Shown one piece after another: positions 22,104 to 34,905 of a stretch of DNA of 64,000 nucleotides. The stretch covers positions 42,691,218 to 42,755,217 of the forward strand of contig OY987263.1 in the NCBI GenBank assembly GCA_963920665.1. The letters run 5' to 3'. The notes beneath the pieces were generated by a model. It searched no databases, was not told where the DNA came from, and saw only the letters and a program-made list of their open reading frames with translations. The position numbers were made by a program, and so were the translations under genes. The number at the start of each line of letters is the position of its first letter. The first letter of the stretch is position 1. Source of the stretch: Straminergon stramineum (Eukaryota; Streptophyta; Bryopsida; Hypnales; Calliergonaceae).

Positions 22104-24998
22104 AATGGTGCGCACAAATCCTCCATAATTATCCATTGTGCATTAGAAGGAAAGCGGAACCCTCGAGGGAACGTGGGTTCTACAGTGGACCAGTTTACTT
22201 CATGTGCACCTAATAATAATAAATAGTATTAATAAAATATTTATTACATTACTAATATACAGTTTACTTATGTAAGAAAATGTCCTCGGTGCTCCACGTC
22301 ATTTCTACATCGTGACCAAGGGAAAGTAGCCCAATTGAGGGCTCAAATTTCTTCTCATTAGAAGAGATTTGAGGGTATGAAGAGGTTGTGAGTTATTTTG
22401 AGTTCCCAAGGTCTGGGAACTTGCCACAGCAGCATGACATGGCATAGATACTGCCAGGTCAGAAAATGATATTATTTTAAATTAGTTTTTTTTGAAAAAA
22501 AATTAGTTTTTTAATTCAGTTAAGGTTTATGAGTACTTTTTAGAAATTTTGAGAAAAACTAATTTAAAATTTATTTTTTCCAAAAAATTCGAAACTTAGC
22601 CCATTATGGGCTGGTTCCCAATTTCTGGCAGCACAGGGAACAAGGCAGGGAACAGCCTTGAAACGGGCTCTTGAAGCCCTCAATTCTCCTTTAATGTGAA
22701 TGGTTGAGATTTTGATGTAGTCGTAATGTAGGTTGGAATGTTTCCTTCTCCGACATATGCAAGGATATTGACTAATATCTATTGCTGTGATGATGAGGAC
22801 CTTGCAACCAAGTGAAGAAATGCATTTCGTCAATGTTGTGTTTGGGTTGTTCTTTATGATTCTTCATTGATGAGTGAGAACGTTTGTATTTTTACTTTAA
22901 AATTAGTTTTGAGCTGAAGAATACTTTCACTCGGTATCCATTAAAGTATGTCTCTTAATTTCAAAGCTTTGATGGCTCCGTCTACTCAGAGTCCGTTTCA
23001 TCGTTCCTCAATATGTTGGAACCCTACAGAGTATGTATTCGTTTCTACTTTCAGCATCCATTTTCTAAAATTGGCGATATTTCATTACTTTGTTGCTATT
23101 TGAATCCCAATCTATCCCTGTCCTAGTTCATGGCTTGAAAGTAGACCTCGGTGAAGACATATGTCACAATTTTTGATTGCGATTATCGCTAATATCATGG
23201 ATTTGATGTTTTTCAGACTTCGACCGAGCGGATTGATTACTCGACAATGATTGATTAGGATATGGAGATTAGTTGCCTACAATGAACCTGTGGATGGTTT
23301 GCTAATGATAAAATGTAATGTCTCGTGCTTATCAAAATTTCGCCTTACAAAGCTGGTGGAAACAAAAGGATCCTGAGGACATGATTTTGAAGAGTGAAAA
23401 GTGGGTGCATTTGGTCAATGTTTCACATGGTGACCTTTTTTGCAGAGAAGCCGAACGAAGTACTAGCAAGGCACATGATGGGCAGCAAGTCGCTTTGACG
23501 TGTTTCAACTTGCATATACCAAAGCATTGTTTCGTTCGGTTGAGTTCTGAAGCAGTCTTCAGATGTGTGACCCCCCGAAGGATTGCGTGCTCGACCGTTC
23601 TAGTTGTGTCCAAAATTCAACAATGTCACACCTCTGAAGTTGCTCCATCGAAGAATCCGTGATTGGTGCGTTTCAAAATGGATTGTCGTTTGTCGTTTTC
23701 TTTAGTATATTTGGGTGATATGGTTTACCGTTCTTGTTCTATACACGATTGTAAGACTGACCCATAGCCAGAGTTATAAATTGGTTGTGTTCAGATAACC
23801 CTCCCTCTGGTCTATCCATGATGTCAACTGATAGGGAGCACACGTAGTGATATGATTTTGTATTTCTGACCTAGTATATTTTGATTGAGGTGAGGACTTG
23901 TTGCCCTTCTGTTGGTGAAGGATATGGTCTACAGATTGTTGGCATTAGTTGGGATGCATGTGTTTTTGACTTGAGAGCTGTAGCTTGTAAATTGAATTTT
24001 TGATGAATTTTGATGAACATTGGAATCCTCTAAAATTTTTGACAAAGCCCTATCTAGAGAACTAAGGTTGCTTCTTAAATAGGAACAATGCTCAAATGCT
24101 TTTTTGAATCCATTTAGGATAGTGTTGTTGGACATTCTATGTGTTTTTTGTTTGGAAATCATTGGTTCAAGTTTAACAAAGTTCTATTATAGTCAATTTA
24201 TTCATCCATGTGTTCTTTCCCTATTGTTTTTAGGTTCTTCATTGGTATCCACTCCAATATGGTGAAGGTGTTAGGTGTGAGTTTGGCTGCAACAATTGTC
24301 TCCATTTTGGGATGGTGAAATTTCTTCTAAAACCACTTTGTAATTGAGATTGTGACCACCACTAGAAGGATTTCCTATTGACCTCATGCCCCTATTATGC
24401 AAAGATTTTAGTTCTTGACAAGGCAAAAGTTGTAGTAACCCTTGTGTTGCACTCCCAAAGTAAGATGCTTTTAGCCTCCTTAAAGGAATTGGCATGTTTT
24501 GAGATCAATTCATGTAAAGCATGGTGTTATCGATGGGGGCACATTGCACATCTATAATTTACATTTGTAATTTGCATTTGTAAATCATGCTAGTGGAAAG
24601 GATCTTTGAAATATTGATCAAATTGGCAACTTTAAATGCTAGAGAAAATCAATCTCCAATGTTATCTTGGGGTTTGCACCCATGAAAGATTTTTCATTGG
24701 GATTGTGGTATGTAGTTTAGCTTATGATTTATAAATGTTTGATAAGCACAATTCTTCAAAGTAGTAGTAGAGACTTGTCATGATAGTTCCAAATGAAGGT
24801 TTTCAATCCTCACTTTGCTTCATCCTTAATTTGATTGGTTTTGGTTGGATTTTCAGGTATTTGTATCCGAGTGTTCATAATAGAAGAGGTCAACCTTGTG
24901 TAGAGCCCCATGTAGGTGACTTGTGAGGGCTTGGTTTAAATTTTTGTAATTGTATTGAGACATTCTACATATTGCTTTGACCATGATGAGTAGTTAAG
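22104..24998. other. Intergenic region with one dispersed repeat piece (~23070-23190)
   Basis: No supported gene. The stretch with AATTGGCGATATTTCATTAC and then a GGC(T/C)TGAAA(G/C)TAGACCT segment at ~23070-23190 recurs at ~32635-32780, both plus strand, at roughly 70% identity by eye. Confidence 0.4.
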
Positions 24999-24999
24999 G

Positions 25000-25265
25000 T
25001 GGGTACCCCCAAAATTGTCACTAATTGCTATTGAGTGTAATTATTGTTATTAGATTGTTCAAATTTTTATAGTGTTTTATTAGCAAGTAAAAGGAGGTTC
25101 CAATGCACCAAAGAAGGTGGCATTTGGAATTTTTTTGCAAAAGTTATAAAGGAACAAAGTTTGGTTTTAAAAGTGTTTCTTCCACATAGGTACATAATTG
25201 ATTTTGTAGATAAATATAGAGTGAAGATGGTGGTTTAGGGTTAGTGGCACATTTTGGGGTACCCA
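25000..25265. mobile_element. MITE-like element with ~21-bp terminal inverted repeats
   Basis: The left end TGGGTACCCCCAAAATTGTC and the right end (reverse complement TGGGTACCCCAAAATGTGCC) pair with few mismatches across 266 bp. There is no coding capacity of note. No target-site duplication was convincingly read. The GGTACC-to-AAAATTG end resembles the arms of the palindromes near 0.7-1.1 kb. Confidence 0.6.
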
Positions 25266-25779
25266 TCATAGTGTATTTGTGTTTTTTTCATGGTGAGGTT
25301 GTTTTACTATTCATATTTTTATATTTTGGCTTTTTAGTGTATTTGTGTTCTATCTTGATAGGTAGAGGGTGCTTTGTTTCTAATATTTGTATGTTTTAAT
25401 TCTTGATTGTGAAGTGGTAGGATGTGAAATGGAGCAGCGTTAGGATCTTTGATTGAATGTAGGTATTTAGAACAAAGGATGTACTAAACAATGTGCTTGC
25501 AGGTAATTAATCAAGAAAACGATCATTATGCGAGAGATGGTTTAGATGGTGCTAATGTGCATGGGTAATGTGCTAAACTCTAGAAGGTCTATGTGATTGA
25601 GATTTGTCTTCTTTTGGTGTGCTATGGTCATGGCATGTTAGAACTTATGAAAAGCAAACCATTTTTATGATTCTTTTAAGTAGTCTCCACTTTTGGTTTG
25701 CTTTGTATCTATATAGTTGCCTCTATTTGGATTTAATCATCTTGTTTTGAAAGAGGTTTTGGTGATGTGGGTGTAGCAG

Positions 25780-28700
25780 TGAAGGCTCCAACGATGGTCC
25801 TATTTTGGAACCTAAACACAAGATCTTTTTAAGTCATAGTGGAGCTCAAAAAGAGTTTGTTGAACACTTGTGCAAAGCTTTTGAAGATCGGTGGCATTAT
25901 CCTTTCTTTGATAGACGTCATGATAGCTTGCCTAAGGGTGAAAGATTTCCAGAGTTGATTGTTCAAGCTACTGAACAATGTGAAATGTTGATTGTGGTTG
26001 TGTCAAACGAGTATTTTATGTCCAAATGGCCCATGATTGAATTGAGTGCCTTTGTTCAAGCTCACAAGTTACATAATGGGTCCAACAAGATGACCAAGAT
26101 ATTACCCCTATTTTATGGACTTTCAGTGAGTGAATTAGATAACGAAGAAATGCAAAAGAAATGGTTTCAAGCATGGAAGACATTGGCGGAGGCTGATCCA
26201 AAGAAGCGAATTAATGTGAATGATTGGAAGTATGCATTCGATGTCTTGAGGTCTTTCAATGGCCTCTCGTATGATAAGAATTTGAAGGAGGTTGTGGCTT
26301 ATGAAGAGGACATTGTTTCACAAGTTTGCAAGTCAATTGCTCCAGATATAAAGTGGGATGATTCACATGTGCAAGGAAAACCAAGAATTTGTAAGGTATT
26401 CATTTGAAGGCTTCTCTTAAGCTTGTATTTATCTTTGACTTTAGGATATGAGATTCTATGATTGGCCTTGATTGTTCTGAAGTGGATTTGTTGCATTTGA
26501 AGGGTTTATAGAAATGTTTAGTTTGTGTCTACATCAAGTTTTAGAAGTTAGGGGTTTTCAATTGATTGGATGGTTGTTTGGTTGTGCTCAATAGGTCATT
26601 CGTGAGAAGATTGAAGGGATCGGAGCTTCAAGAAAATACAATGTAAAAGTGGTTGGTATATATGGTTTTGGAGGCATGGGCAAGACCACCACTTGTAAAA
26701 CCTTGTGTAATGAACTTTCAAGCAAGTATGAAGGGAGGGTTTGCCATATTGAATTTCCAAGTGTTTTTTTGAATGAATCTGGAGAGTTGTTTCAAAAGGT
26801 CTTGAGAGACTTGACAAGGAAAAGCGTGGAGGTCACTCAACAATTGAATGAAGGAGAGGTGAGATTTTCATTTCCGTGCTTGAGATTTTTTTGCAAGTGC
26901 TTCTAGTATTGGAAGTTAATAATATCCAATAATACATTTTGAAGACTTGATAGAGTGTAATTCTTGTCTTCATTTGTAGCTTTGTGTTTCTATTCGTACT
27001 ATTTGTTTTTAATTTTGAGTGTTTCTTATGCATAATTGGGTTGATTGAGTCATGCACACTTGTATGAGATAGTGTGAAAATGCATTTCTACTTCCAAATC
27101 TTGACTGCATGTGATTGAAATCATTGGTAGCTCAATTATTATGTCTCATAGGTTTTGTGGTGAATGTGTTTCTAGTGCAAGGACATTTTACAAAGAAGTC
27201 TTTTCAAGCAAAGAACCTTTTTGGCGATTGATAATATTTCAGACAGCTATCGATCCATCCATCATGCAAAGACTCTTTTGGAGGTTCCATATCACATGGA
27301 TAGTTTGGTAGTTGTGACAGCTCGCTCTCGAGATATTCTTGAGCTTTTGGGGTTAGATGGAGATGTATGTCTTGAGATGCCTGATTTAGAGGAATCAGAT
27401 GCAGTGAGTTTATTTTTGCACCACGCAGCTCGTGGCAAGCAATTTTCTGAAGATGAAGAGATGCATGATGTAATGACTTGCGTTAGGAGGTGTTATGTCT
27501 TCAAGGGTAATGGACAAGGCCATCACTATCATCCATTGGCATTGCAGTCTTTGGGATTGCAATTGGGTTGCTATGGAGAGCATCCTTCATTATGGGTGAG
27601 AAATTTGAAGCGGGTGCGAACTTTCAATTTTTTTCCTGGAGGAAATCCTGTGTTTGATATTTTGAGGAGTAGTTTTGACTTGCTATCTCCAAGGGATCAA
27701 ACTTTGTTTATGGACGTGGGACACTTTTGCAAATGGATACATTTTTCTAGACTCCCAAAACGTATTGAATGGTTGTGCGCTGTATACAATGAAGATAAAG
27801 ATGAACTACTACTTCGGGTATAAATCATGTTTCCATCCTTTGCAAGTTTGAGATGTGACATTTTTTATTTTTTGCGCAAAGTTTTTTGTAATCTCTTAAA
27901 GATGTAGTTATACTAAGATTGTTAAGGAGTGCTAATTTTGATTTAGTCTTGTTTGTCCCATTTGTATTAAATTAGTTTTCTTGATAAATTACTTGCATTC
28001 AAAATGTTTGGCTAATTGGGGCTATGGAATGTTTAGGAAGTTGCAATATAGACAAATAAAAATTTCTTACAAAATTCATTTGTATTGTTGTTGGAATGGT
28101 AGTTGGAGCGTCTTAAGCGAAAAGGATTGTTGCAGGATGTGGATTTAAGATCTGGTAGAATTAGCATGCATGATTTGTACTTGGAGTTTGCCGAGCTTGA
28201 AGCGATGGGATCTTTCAATAAATTTACCAAGTTGCAGGAGCGGATGTGGGTGTATATGAAGAACAATGATCTCACAGAACTTTTACGTAAACCAAAGGGT
28301 GGATGTTGGCACAAGTTGATACGACTTTCTATTATACAAAGCTCTTTGGGCCATGAAAATCATGGTCGGATTGGAGGTATGGAGGGCATCAAATGGGATT
28401 ATTTTTCCAATGTCGAAGTATTGCAGCTTTCTGGATTGCATTGGGGACATGGAGCTCTAAATTTGGCAGGCTTGCTACACTTAAGAGTTTTGGAACTACT
28501 TGATGTAAGTGGGATTGATAAAGTTGAGGGCTTGGAAAAACTTAATCACCTCACTTATATTGGATGGTGGTTTTCATCACCTATTTCCCATAATGGTATG
28601 GGTGCTTATATTGTGGGACAACTTCCGTCATCCCTAAAGCGGTTGATCATTTGGAGAGTACAAGTGGTATTGGAGTCAAACCTACTTGCCCAATGCCATA

Positions 28701-29557
28701 ATTTATCAAGGCTAGAGCTTTATTTGGTTAAAGCTTGTTCCTTGGATCTAAGCAATTGTTGGTCCTTGAATATTGTGCGCCTTACAAAAATTAGGGAGTT
28801 GCAAACCTTGCTAGGACTTAGTGCAAGTCACCCATCCAACCTACACTCTCTTGTCATTCATGACTGCAAGGATTTGGTTGATATTCCGGGGATAGATCAT
28901 CTTATCAACCTAAAGAAGCTATGCATACGAAATTGTCCAAACTATAAGATGCCTAGTTTGTGTGATCTTACAGAATTACAAGTCTTGAGTATTTCAAGTG
29001 AGCAAAGACTTGTGGTACATGCAATGGATTGTTTTCCTAGCCAACTTTACGAGCTTCATTTGCGCTTGAGCCAATTGAGTGAGGGATTGAATCTCACTGG
29101 ATTCAAGCAATTGGAAGTTCTAGACTTGAGTGAGAGTAGTGGATTAACATCCTTGGTAGAAGTGGGAGATTTGCCTGCATTGCAATGCCTCAATCTTAGA
29201 TGTTGCGAACATCTATTACGATTGCCTAACTTGAGTATGTCTAGGAAACTCCAAGAACTTGACCTTGAGGGATGTTCTACCCTAGAGCTTCATGAGAAAG
29301 ATATTCAAATTCTCTCTAAGTTGCCTTTGTTGCAACCAGTGCTCTTTTCAGGAGTGAAGGAGCGAGGGATGTTCAGGTTGGACCTTGTTCATGGGAAGGT
29401 GCTTGTTCATTCATCATCGTTTTGGGCTCCAAGGTGGGAATTTTGGAAGGCAGGTGAATGGGAGGAACAAGATCTAGGCACACCTCCGATCAAAATTGGA
29501 ATGCGTGGCACTTGTGAATTAGATATAGTAGACAATAAAGATTGGGATTCAGATTGA
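25780..29557 (+). CDS. TIR-NB-LRR immune receptor (first exon not found)
   Basis: Exons: ~25780-26395 (acceptor GTAGCAG), 26595-26858, 27176-27817 and 28103-29557 with TGA stop. Introns are GT-AG (199, 317, 285 bp) and frames join without a break, giving ~990 visible residues. TIR domain: IFLSHSGAQKEFVEHLC to about 26290. NB-ARC: P-loop GFGGMGKTTT (~26660), kinase-2-like RTFLAIDN (~27210; acidic pair reduced to DN), RNBS-B-like VVVTARSRDIL (~27312), HPLALQ in the GLPL position (~27535), and MHDLYLEFA as MHD motif (~28165). Leucine-rich repeats run ~28400-29330, followed by a C-terminal tail with WDSD at the end. Such proteins sense pathogen effectors in the cytoplasm and signal through TIR NADase activity. 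No ATG lies in frame after an upstream TGA at 25763, so a short 5' exon is required. Exons are AT-rich. Appears intact otherwise. Confidence 0.88.
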
Positions 29558-30845
29558 GAGTATGTTGGCATAGTTTATAGAAAATGTTTTAGTTATGATC
29601 TAGGCAATTAAAATGAGTTGGCCCAATTAAAGCATATGTAGGTGTTGGTTGGTGCCTTCTTTGAATGTATTTACAGCATCACCAAGTTTGTGACTTGATT
29701 TGGTAGGAGATGATGGTTTTTTGGGGTTGAACTTTGTTTCAAAGAAGTGGTGGATTTTTTCTTGAGCAATAGTTAGGTGGATTGTCAAGCAAGTTGTAGA
29801 TTGTTTGAATTCCACTTAGAGAATGAATGAGGCTACTTGGTAATACCTTGTACCTCATTGGCACCTTCACATGGTGCACGGATGACAATTCTTGTGTTGT
29901 TGGAGATGATAGAAATGAGGGTGTTGTGAGTTTCACACATGAGGTGGTTTGGCCATTCCAAGTTTTCTTTTCTTATTGGGGTTTCTCTGTCATTGTTGAT
30001 GGCTGGAATTGTAGTTGTTATTTAGATAGAAAAATGATTGTTGAGGATGGATGTTAGAACTTCTGCTTGTCACTTCTAATGAAGAGCACTCTAAATATGG
30101 ATTCCAATTCCATATTTATCTTAGTGAGAAGTGTTTGCCAGTATAGTTCATGCCACTCTCTCATTGAATGTGTGCTATCCCATTATTCAATATGACCTTC
30201 ATTGTGTGGACTCAAATGCTAGTTTCTTTGATCTCTAGATATATAGTGTGTAATTTCTAGCCATCATATTTCTAGCATAGATTGACAAATTGAGATTGTT
30301 AGGAATTTATTTCTATTATGGACTATGTTAGTGTTGATGCATAGACACTAATATGGTCACTTGTGGTAGGATAGTGGTGCAAGCAACTTACTTTTGTTAA
30401 GTTATAGTAGCACCCTCATTGATGTGATGCCATCTCTACATTTGAAACATTGTGTCCTCTTTTCTGTGAGCTCACCTTCGATTGCTCATTTGTGGAAAAT
30501 ATATCATCTAACCCAAGTGTTTCAGATTTGGATGAAGGCATCATTTGCAAGAGTGCATTGATTGTCATTAATCAATGTCCCTAGAATTTACAATCAATGT
30601 AAATTTAGAATAGTCTTCTTTTTGTCACATGTTTAAAAGAGGATAATTTTGGATATTGCATGTTCAACCATGCTTCCTTGAGGCAAATCCCCCACGACTT
30701 TCTGTGTGAAGCTTGTGAGCAACCAACAAGGATTGCAAATGTAGCACCTTCTATTCCTCTGCTTCATGATCTCCATCCTCATTGAATATGGGTCTTAGTA
30801 ACGATACATTGGGCAGGTGACACTCCAATGTCCAAGTCTATAAAT
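29558..30845. other. 3' flank of the receptor gene; no gene seen
   Basis: AT-rich, with short open frames on both strands and no motifs. It includes the receptor's 3' UTR, whose end cannot be set. Confidence 0.5.
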
Positions 30846-32238
30846 TTAGATACTATATGGGTCTACATTGCGCCAAAAGCAAAGAAATGATTTGTTTGAG
30901 AACTTCGGAGCTTGAGATTTCTGTAGCAAATGCAATTGCTTGCATGGGGGAAATGGATCTGACGTGGCTTCGGTGGCAGGATTAGGAAGCTTGTCAACCC
31001 TTTCCAACCTCATCTGAGTTCTCTGTCTTCGCATTCCCTTTGTTGCCTTTCACTTCGGCTTCAGCAAACTAGTATTGGAGGTCGGTCCTTCATTCAGGGT
31101 TCTCGTCGTCATATCACGTCTCCTCTTTTTCGGTGCTTTATTGTGTTCAAATGAATTTGGAGATTTTGTGCTCCTTGTGGAATGTCGATATTTGCTTTGC
31201 TTCTCCCAGTTTTGAGCTGCCTTGAGGAAGCACTTTGGCCGACTTTGCTAGCTTGGATTGTTGCTTAAAATCCGCCATTCCACTTCATGCAACTGGATCC
31301 CTAAATATTGGGCAGGGGTTAATTGGAGGGCTACACTTCACGCTTTCTTGTAAGTCATGAGCGTTTCGACTTTTCAAAGATCGTCCGGGGAGAATTCTTT
31401 TCACTCCACGCAGTTTAATTTTCGTATCTAAGCACACTCAGCGAGCTCACCAAGAGCTATTAATTCTGATGCGATGAACAATAGTCCAATGACCATGAGG
31501 GTGCTAGGAATGACCAGTTCAATAATAATGTTCCGGACCTCCAATTGGAGGACGTAGCTGTAGTAAGGGACGCAGACCACGTCCTTAATTTTGGTGAATC
31601 TCCAGCATCCGCGGGTGTGAACTGAGGTCTTTCAGGACTGAGATTTTGCGTTGTGGATGTAACGTCAATTTCGTTGAATTGGCGGTATGGATCATATCCA
31701 AGGATTTGGCAACACACTTTCGAAAAGGTAGGTTTACTGCACATTCCTGAAGATGGTGGGACTGCCTACCAACTTCCCTTTTCAGGCTCTATAGGTTCCC
31801 TTTTTAATTCAATTGCCTTATTTGACATATAGGTACATGACAAACGTTTGGATTTGAATGTGTCTAACCCAAGCACATATAAAACTTAAAATCGTGTAAT
31901 TTATCATTGGGAGAAATTCTGTAAGTGATGGAGAGATTCTGTAAGTTTGGGGCAACCTAAACAACCTGGAGAGTGCTGTAATACTGGACTTCTCTTGAAT
32001 TCTATTTCCCAGCTTTTGCTCTCAGGGCTTGAATCTCTAGAGGGTTATTTCAACATTTGCAAAGTGAAGATGTTCTACAAGTAATGTGTTTGTATGCAGG
32101 TTCGGATTTGGATCTATTCAAATTCATAGCCGAACTAGGATAATGACTACCTGGTGTCTGACTTGGCCGATCACGATTGGGATGGTGACCCCAATTTATC
32201 ATTTTCTATCCTAGTTGGAGGTGTAGGGACTCACTGTC
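30846..32238. other. Unassigned intergenic region
   Basis: Slightly GC-richer than its left flank. A TTTCGTT(G/A)AATTGGCG(G/A)TAT segment near 31667 recurs near 32633 and, more loosely, at 23075. No supported exon. Confidence 0.35.
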
Positions 32239-34001
32239 ATGAGCGCAGTCGCGACGGCCATCTTGTCCAGGATGGATCACGTTCAACGTGGGGCTCAGTC
32301 TTACATGGCGGGTTGCCACAATTTTAATCAACGCCTCTTGAGATCCATTAATTCTACTCTTGCAAAATTGGTGCACTATTGGTGCATGCATTCTGCTATT
32401 GCCAGAATGCTGTCTATTGCTAAATGCAACTTCAAGTCCATTCTGCAAATGCAACATGGCAAGTGTTGAAGAGGAACAATCATGCAGAGGCGGGATAGCG
32501 AAAACACATCGAGATCACCACTTCCCTGTCATCACGCTCTCCATTACTTCTGTTGAGCTAATGTACAACAATCACTAGAAACTCGATCGAACTATAATCC
32601 TATGCCACAATTCCTTCTTGCAACAACTTCAATTTCGTTAAATTGGCGATATTCAATTACTTTGACGTGGTTCAGGACGCGCGTCTGAACCCAAAATCTC
32701 TACATTTCCTAGTTTATGGCCTGAAACTAGACCTTTGTGAAGATGTATGTCACAGTTTATGGCTGTGCGAATATCGCCAATTTTACGAAATAGACGTTCA
32801 ACGATCTTACTGAAGTGCATGCGATTGTAAGACACCACTACAGGTGAGAACTCCTGCAGATTTCAGAGAGATTAGTTTTGTGGTGTGCGTTGTTAATCCT
32901 GCAGCTTCAGTGGTCAGGATATTCTGATCCCAAATATTCCTTGACAACGGATTATGCGTTTCCGGGATTTCCTTGACTAACTATATGGCAAGTGCTGGAG
33001 GTTGGTTCCTTCGACGTGGAAGCTGAATTATCCGACATCCCCGGTTTCGTGGTTGCCGAGGAGCCTAGTCCTGCCGAAGACATTCCCAACGTTGAAAAAA
33101 TCACCAGAAAGCCTAACGAGGTTAGTACCTTAACTACTTGCTGGCTGGCCTCACTCAGTCGAAAAGGTTCATTAGCTACGTACGGCAAATCCGAAAGGAG
33201 ACTTCAAAACTCTACAATCTACATGAGCTGAGGGCTACTATTTTTGAGGAGAATTTGAGACTCCACATCACGCGGAGCTGAAAATGGAATGAAGGGAAAG
33301 AATCTCGCAGTGGAAGTCGATCATATTAACACCCTTATTGGAGATTCTGTACTATAAAACATGAAGATAGCGGGTGTAAGAGCTCTCGACTTCTAGGAAA
33401 ACATTTCCTTGTTTCTTCCCATTTTGAGGCTCTTGCACTTCTGAGCCCCAGGACTAGAGCTTTCACATTGCATTTGAGAACATACTGCCTCTTATCGCCG
33501 AAGAGAAACCTTGCACTGGCACCGTCTAATTCATAGTCTTTTCGCCATACCTTGGTTTTATTGATGCGACCAGCTTTGTTCTTGAGGCATCCATATCAAG
33601 GAGATTCATAGAGTTCGAACACCCAGAATCTATTTTTCGAATTTTGTCCGAGAATTCATTCTTATTGCACAATTAGAAGTACTTTCGCCATACCTTCGTT
33701 TCTGAAGATGCGGCCACCTCGGTTGCAGAGTCATGAGATTCATGGAGTACCAATAACTCCCGAAATTGCAGCCCAAATCCGAAGTGCGGAAGCCAAAGCC
33801 GGGGCATGACCCGGGCAAGGACTCTGCGGCAGCCGGAGTGCAGAGTGCCGCTGCATTCAGCCTGCGTGAGAATATTGTGCCTCCGGTGGGCACCAAGGAC
33901 ATCGGCAGAGAGCGTGGTGTGCTCGATGGCAAATCACAGAAATTGCAGAGCCATATTCGTGTCGACCACGGAGTTATCACTCATGCCAGTAAAAAATTTT
34001 G
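32239..34001 (+). other. Possible small multi-exon gene (tentative)
   Basis: Three pieces could be exons of one plus-strand gene. An ATG at 32239 opens a short Arg-rich, presequence-like stretch (MSAVATAILSRM, then NQRLLRSIN). About 32998-33120 has an acceptor-like GGAG and ends GAG|GTTAGT, encoding VEAELSDIPGF and EEPSPAEDIPNVEK in one phase-0 frame. About 33767-34001 follows AATTGCAG and encodes PKSEVRKPKPGHDPG and GTKDIGRERGVLDGK to a TGA. Phases 2 to 3 agree. The donor of the first piece is weak and no family is recognised. Mitochondrial targeting is only suggested by the Arg-rich start. A pseudogene or chance frames remain possible. Confidence 0.28.
32633..32780. repeat. Dispersed repeat piece shared with ~23.1 kb
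   Basis: Contains AAATTGGCGATATTCAATTAC and TGGCCTGAAACTAGACCTTTG, matching ~23070-23190 in the same orientation with scattered substitutions. If the tentative gene at 32239-34001 is real, this lies in its intron. Confidence 0.55.
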
Positions 34002-34905
34002 AGCCGTTCATCTCAAAGCTCCTTCAACAGTTCCAGAAACGCGTGCGGAAATTTTCAAGGCAAAATTTTCAAAGTTTGCCTCTGCGGTTCCATTTGCTGA
34101 CCAAGCTCTATGGAGATTAGAGATAGATTTTGTTCTTTCTTGTGTTTTGACTGATAAAAAGAGTCTAGTCTAGTTGGATTTATGTATTTGTAAATCTACT
34201 AAGAAACATTTGCCCGTTCACAACTATCACGAACCATTTTCTTTGTAATTTGAGGACTAAAAGCCATGTTTTTCAGTTTGTTAGGCTTACCTAACAAACG
34301 TTAAGTGTGGACGTTAAGTTGGGCAGATATGATGACAATCTTCATGTTAATTTCCGCCACATTCTTCGAGAGATCTTTTATAAGAAGTAAAACGTCAATT
34401 GTTCTGCCAATCGAACTAATGTACTGTCAATTGCACTAATGCACATGTGCAGTTCCTGTTCGGAAACTCTTGAAATTGGGACTAAAAGGCTGAGACTTGA
34501 ATGGCATAGGCGGAGTACGAGGGTGGTCCTTTTGAAGATGCATGCATTTGAGTGCAACCTCTCTGCCGTCCTAAGCTTCATCCTCCTGCATATTATAAAC
34601 CATTCGAAAAGCTCAACATTGTCGGCTGGAGTCATAGAAAAATCTTGTTCACTTAAGTCATGCACGATGTGAAAGTTGGCGGCTTAAGTCTCGTCGATCT
34701 TCATGCTTCGATTGTCTCATTTCTTGACGCCCTGGACAGAAATAATATTGTGCGCCTTCAGATGAGATGTATTATGATTACATGTCTCTGAAAGTATTCT
34801 CTAAACACATACTTATAACCATCAGACTATTGAGCCTATCACAGATGCAGCACACTCAATACGAAATTCTGAAATGTCCTGCACACTTGTCACATGGCGT
34901 ATTTT
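34002..34905. other. Spacer without a supported gene
   Basis: A 95-codon minus-strand open frame (34378-34665) has no recognised motif. Nothing else stands out. Confidence 0.4.

Noticed and set aside
25791..25830. ATG at 25794 as the receptor start
   Set aside because: It is out of frame with the TIR domain and reaches a stop after a dozen codons.
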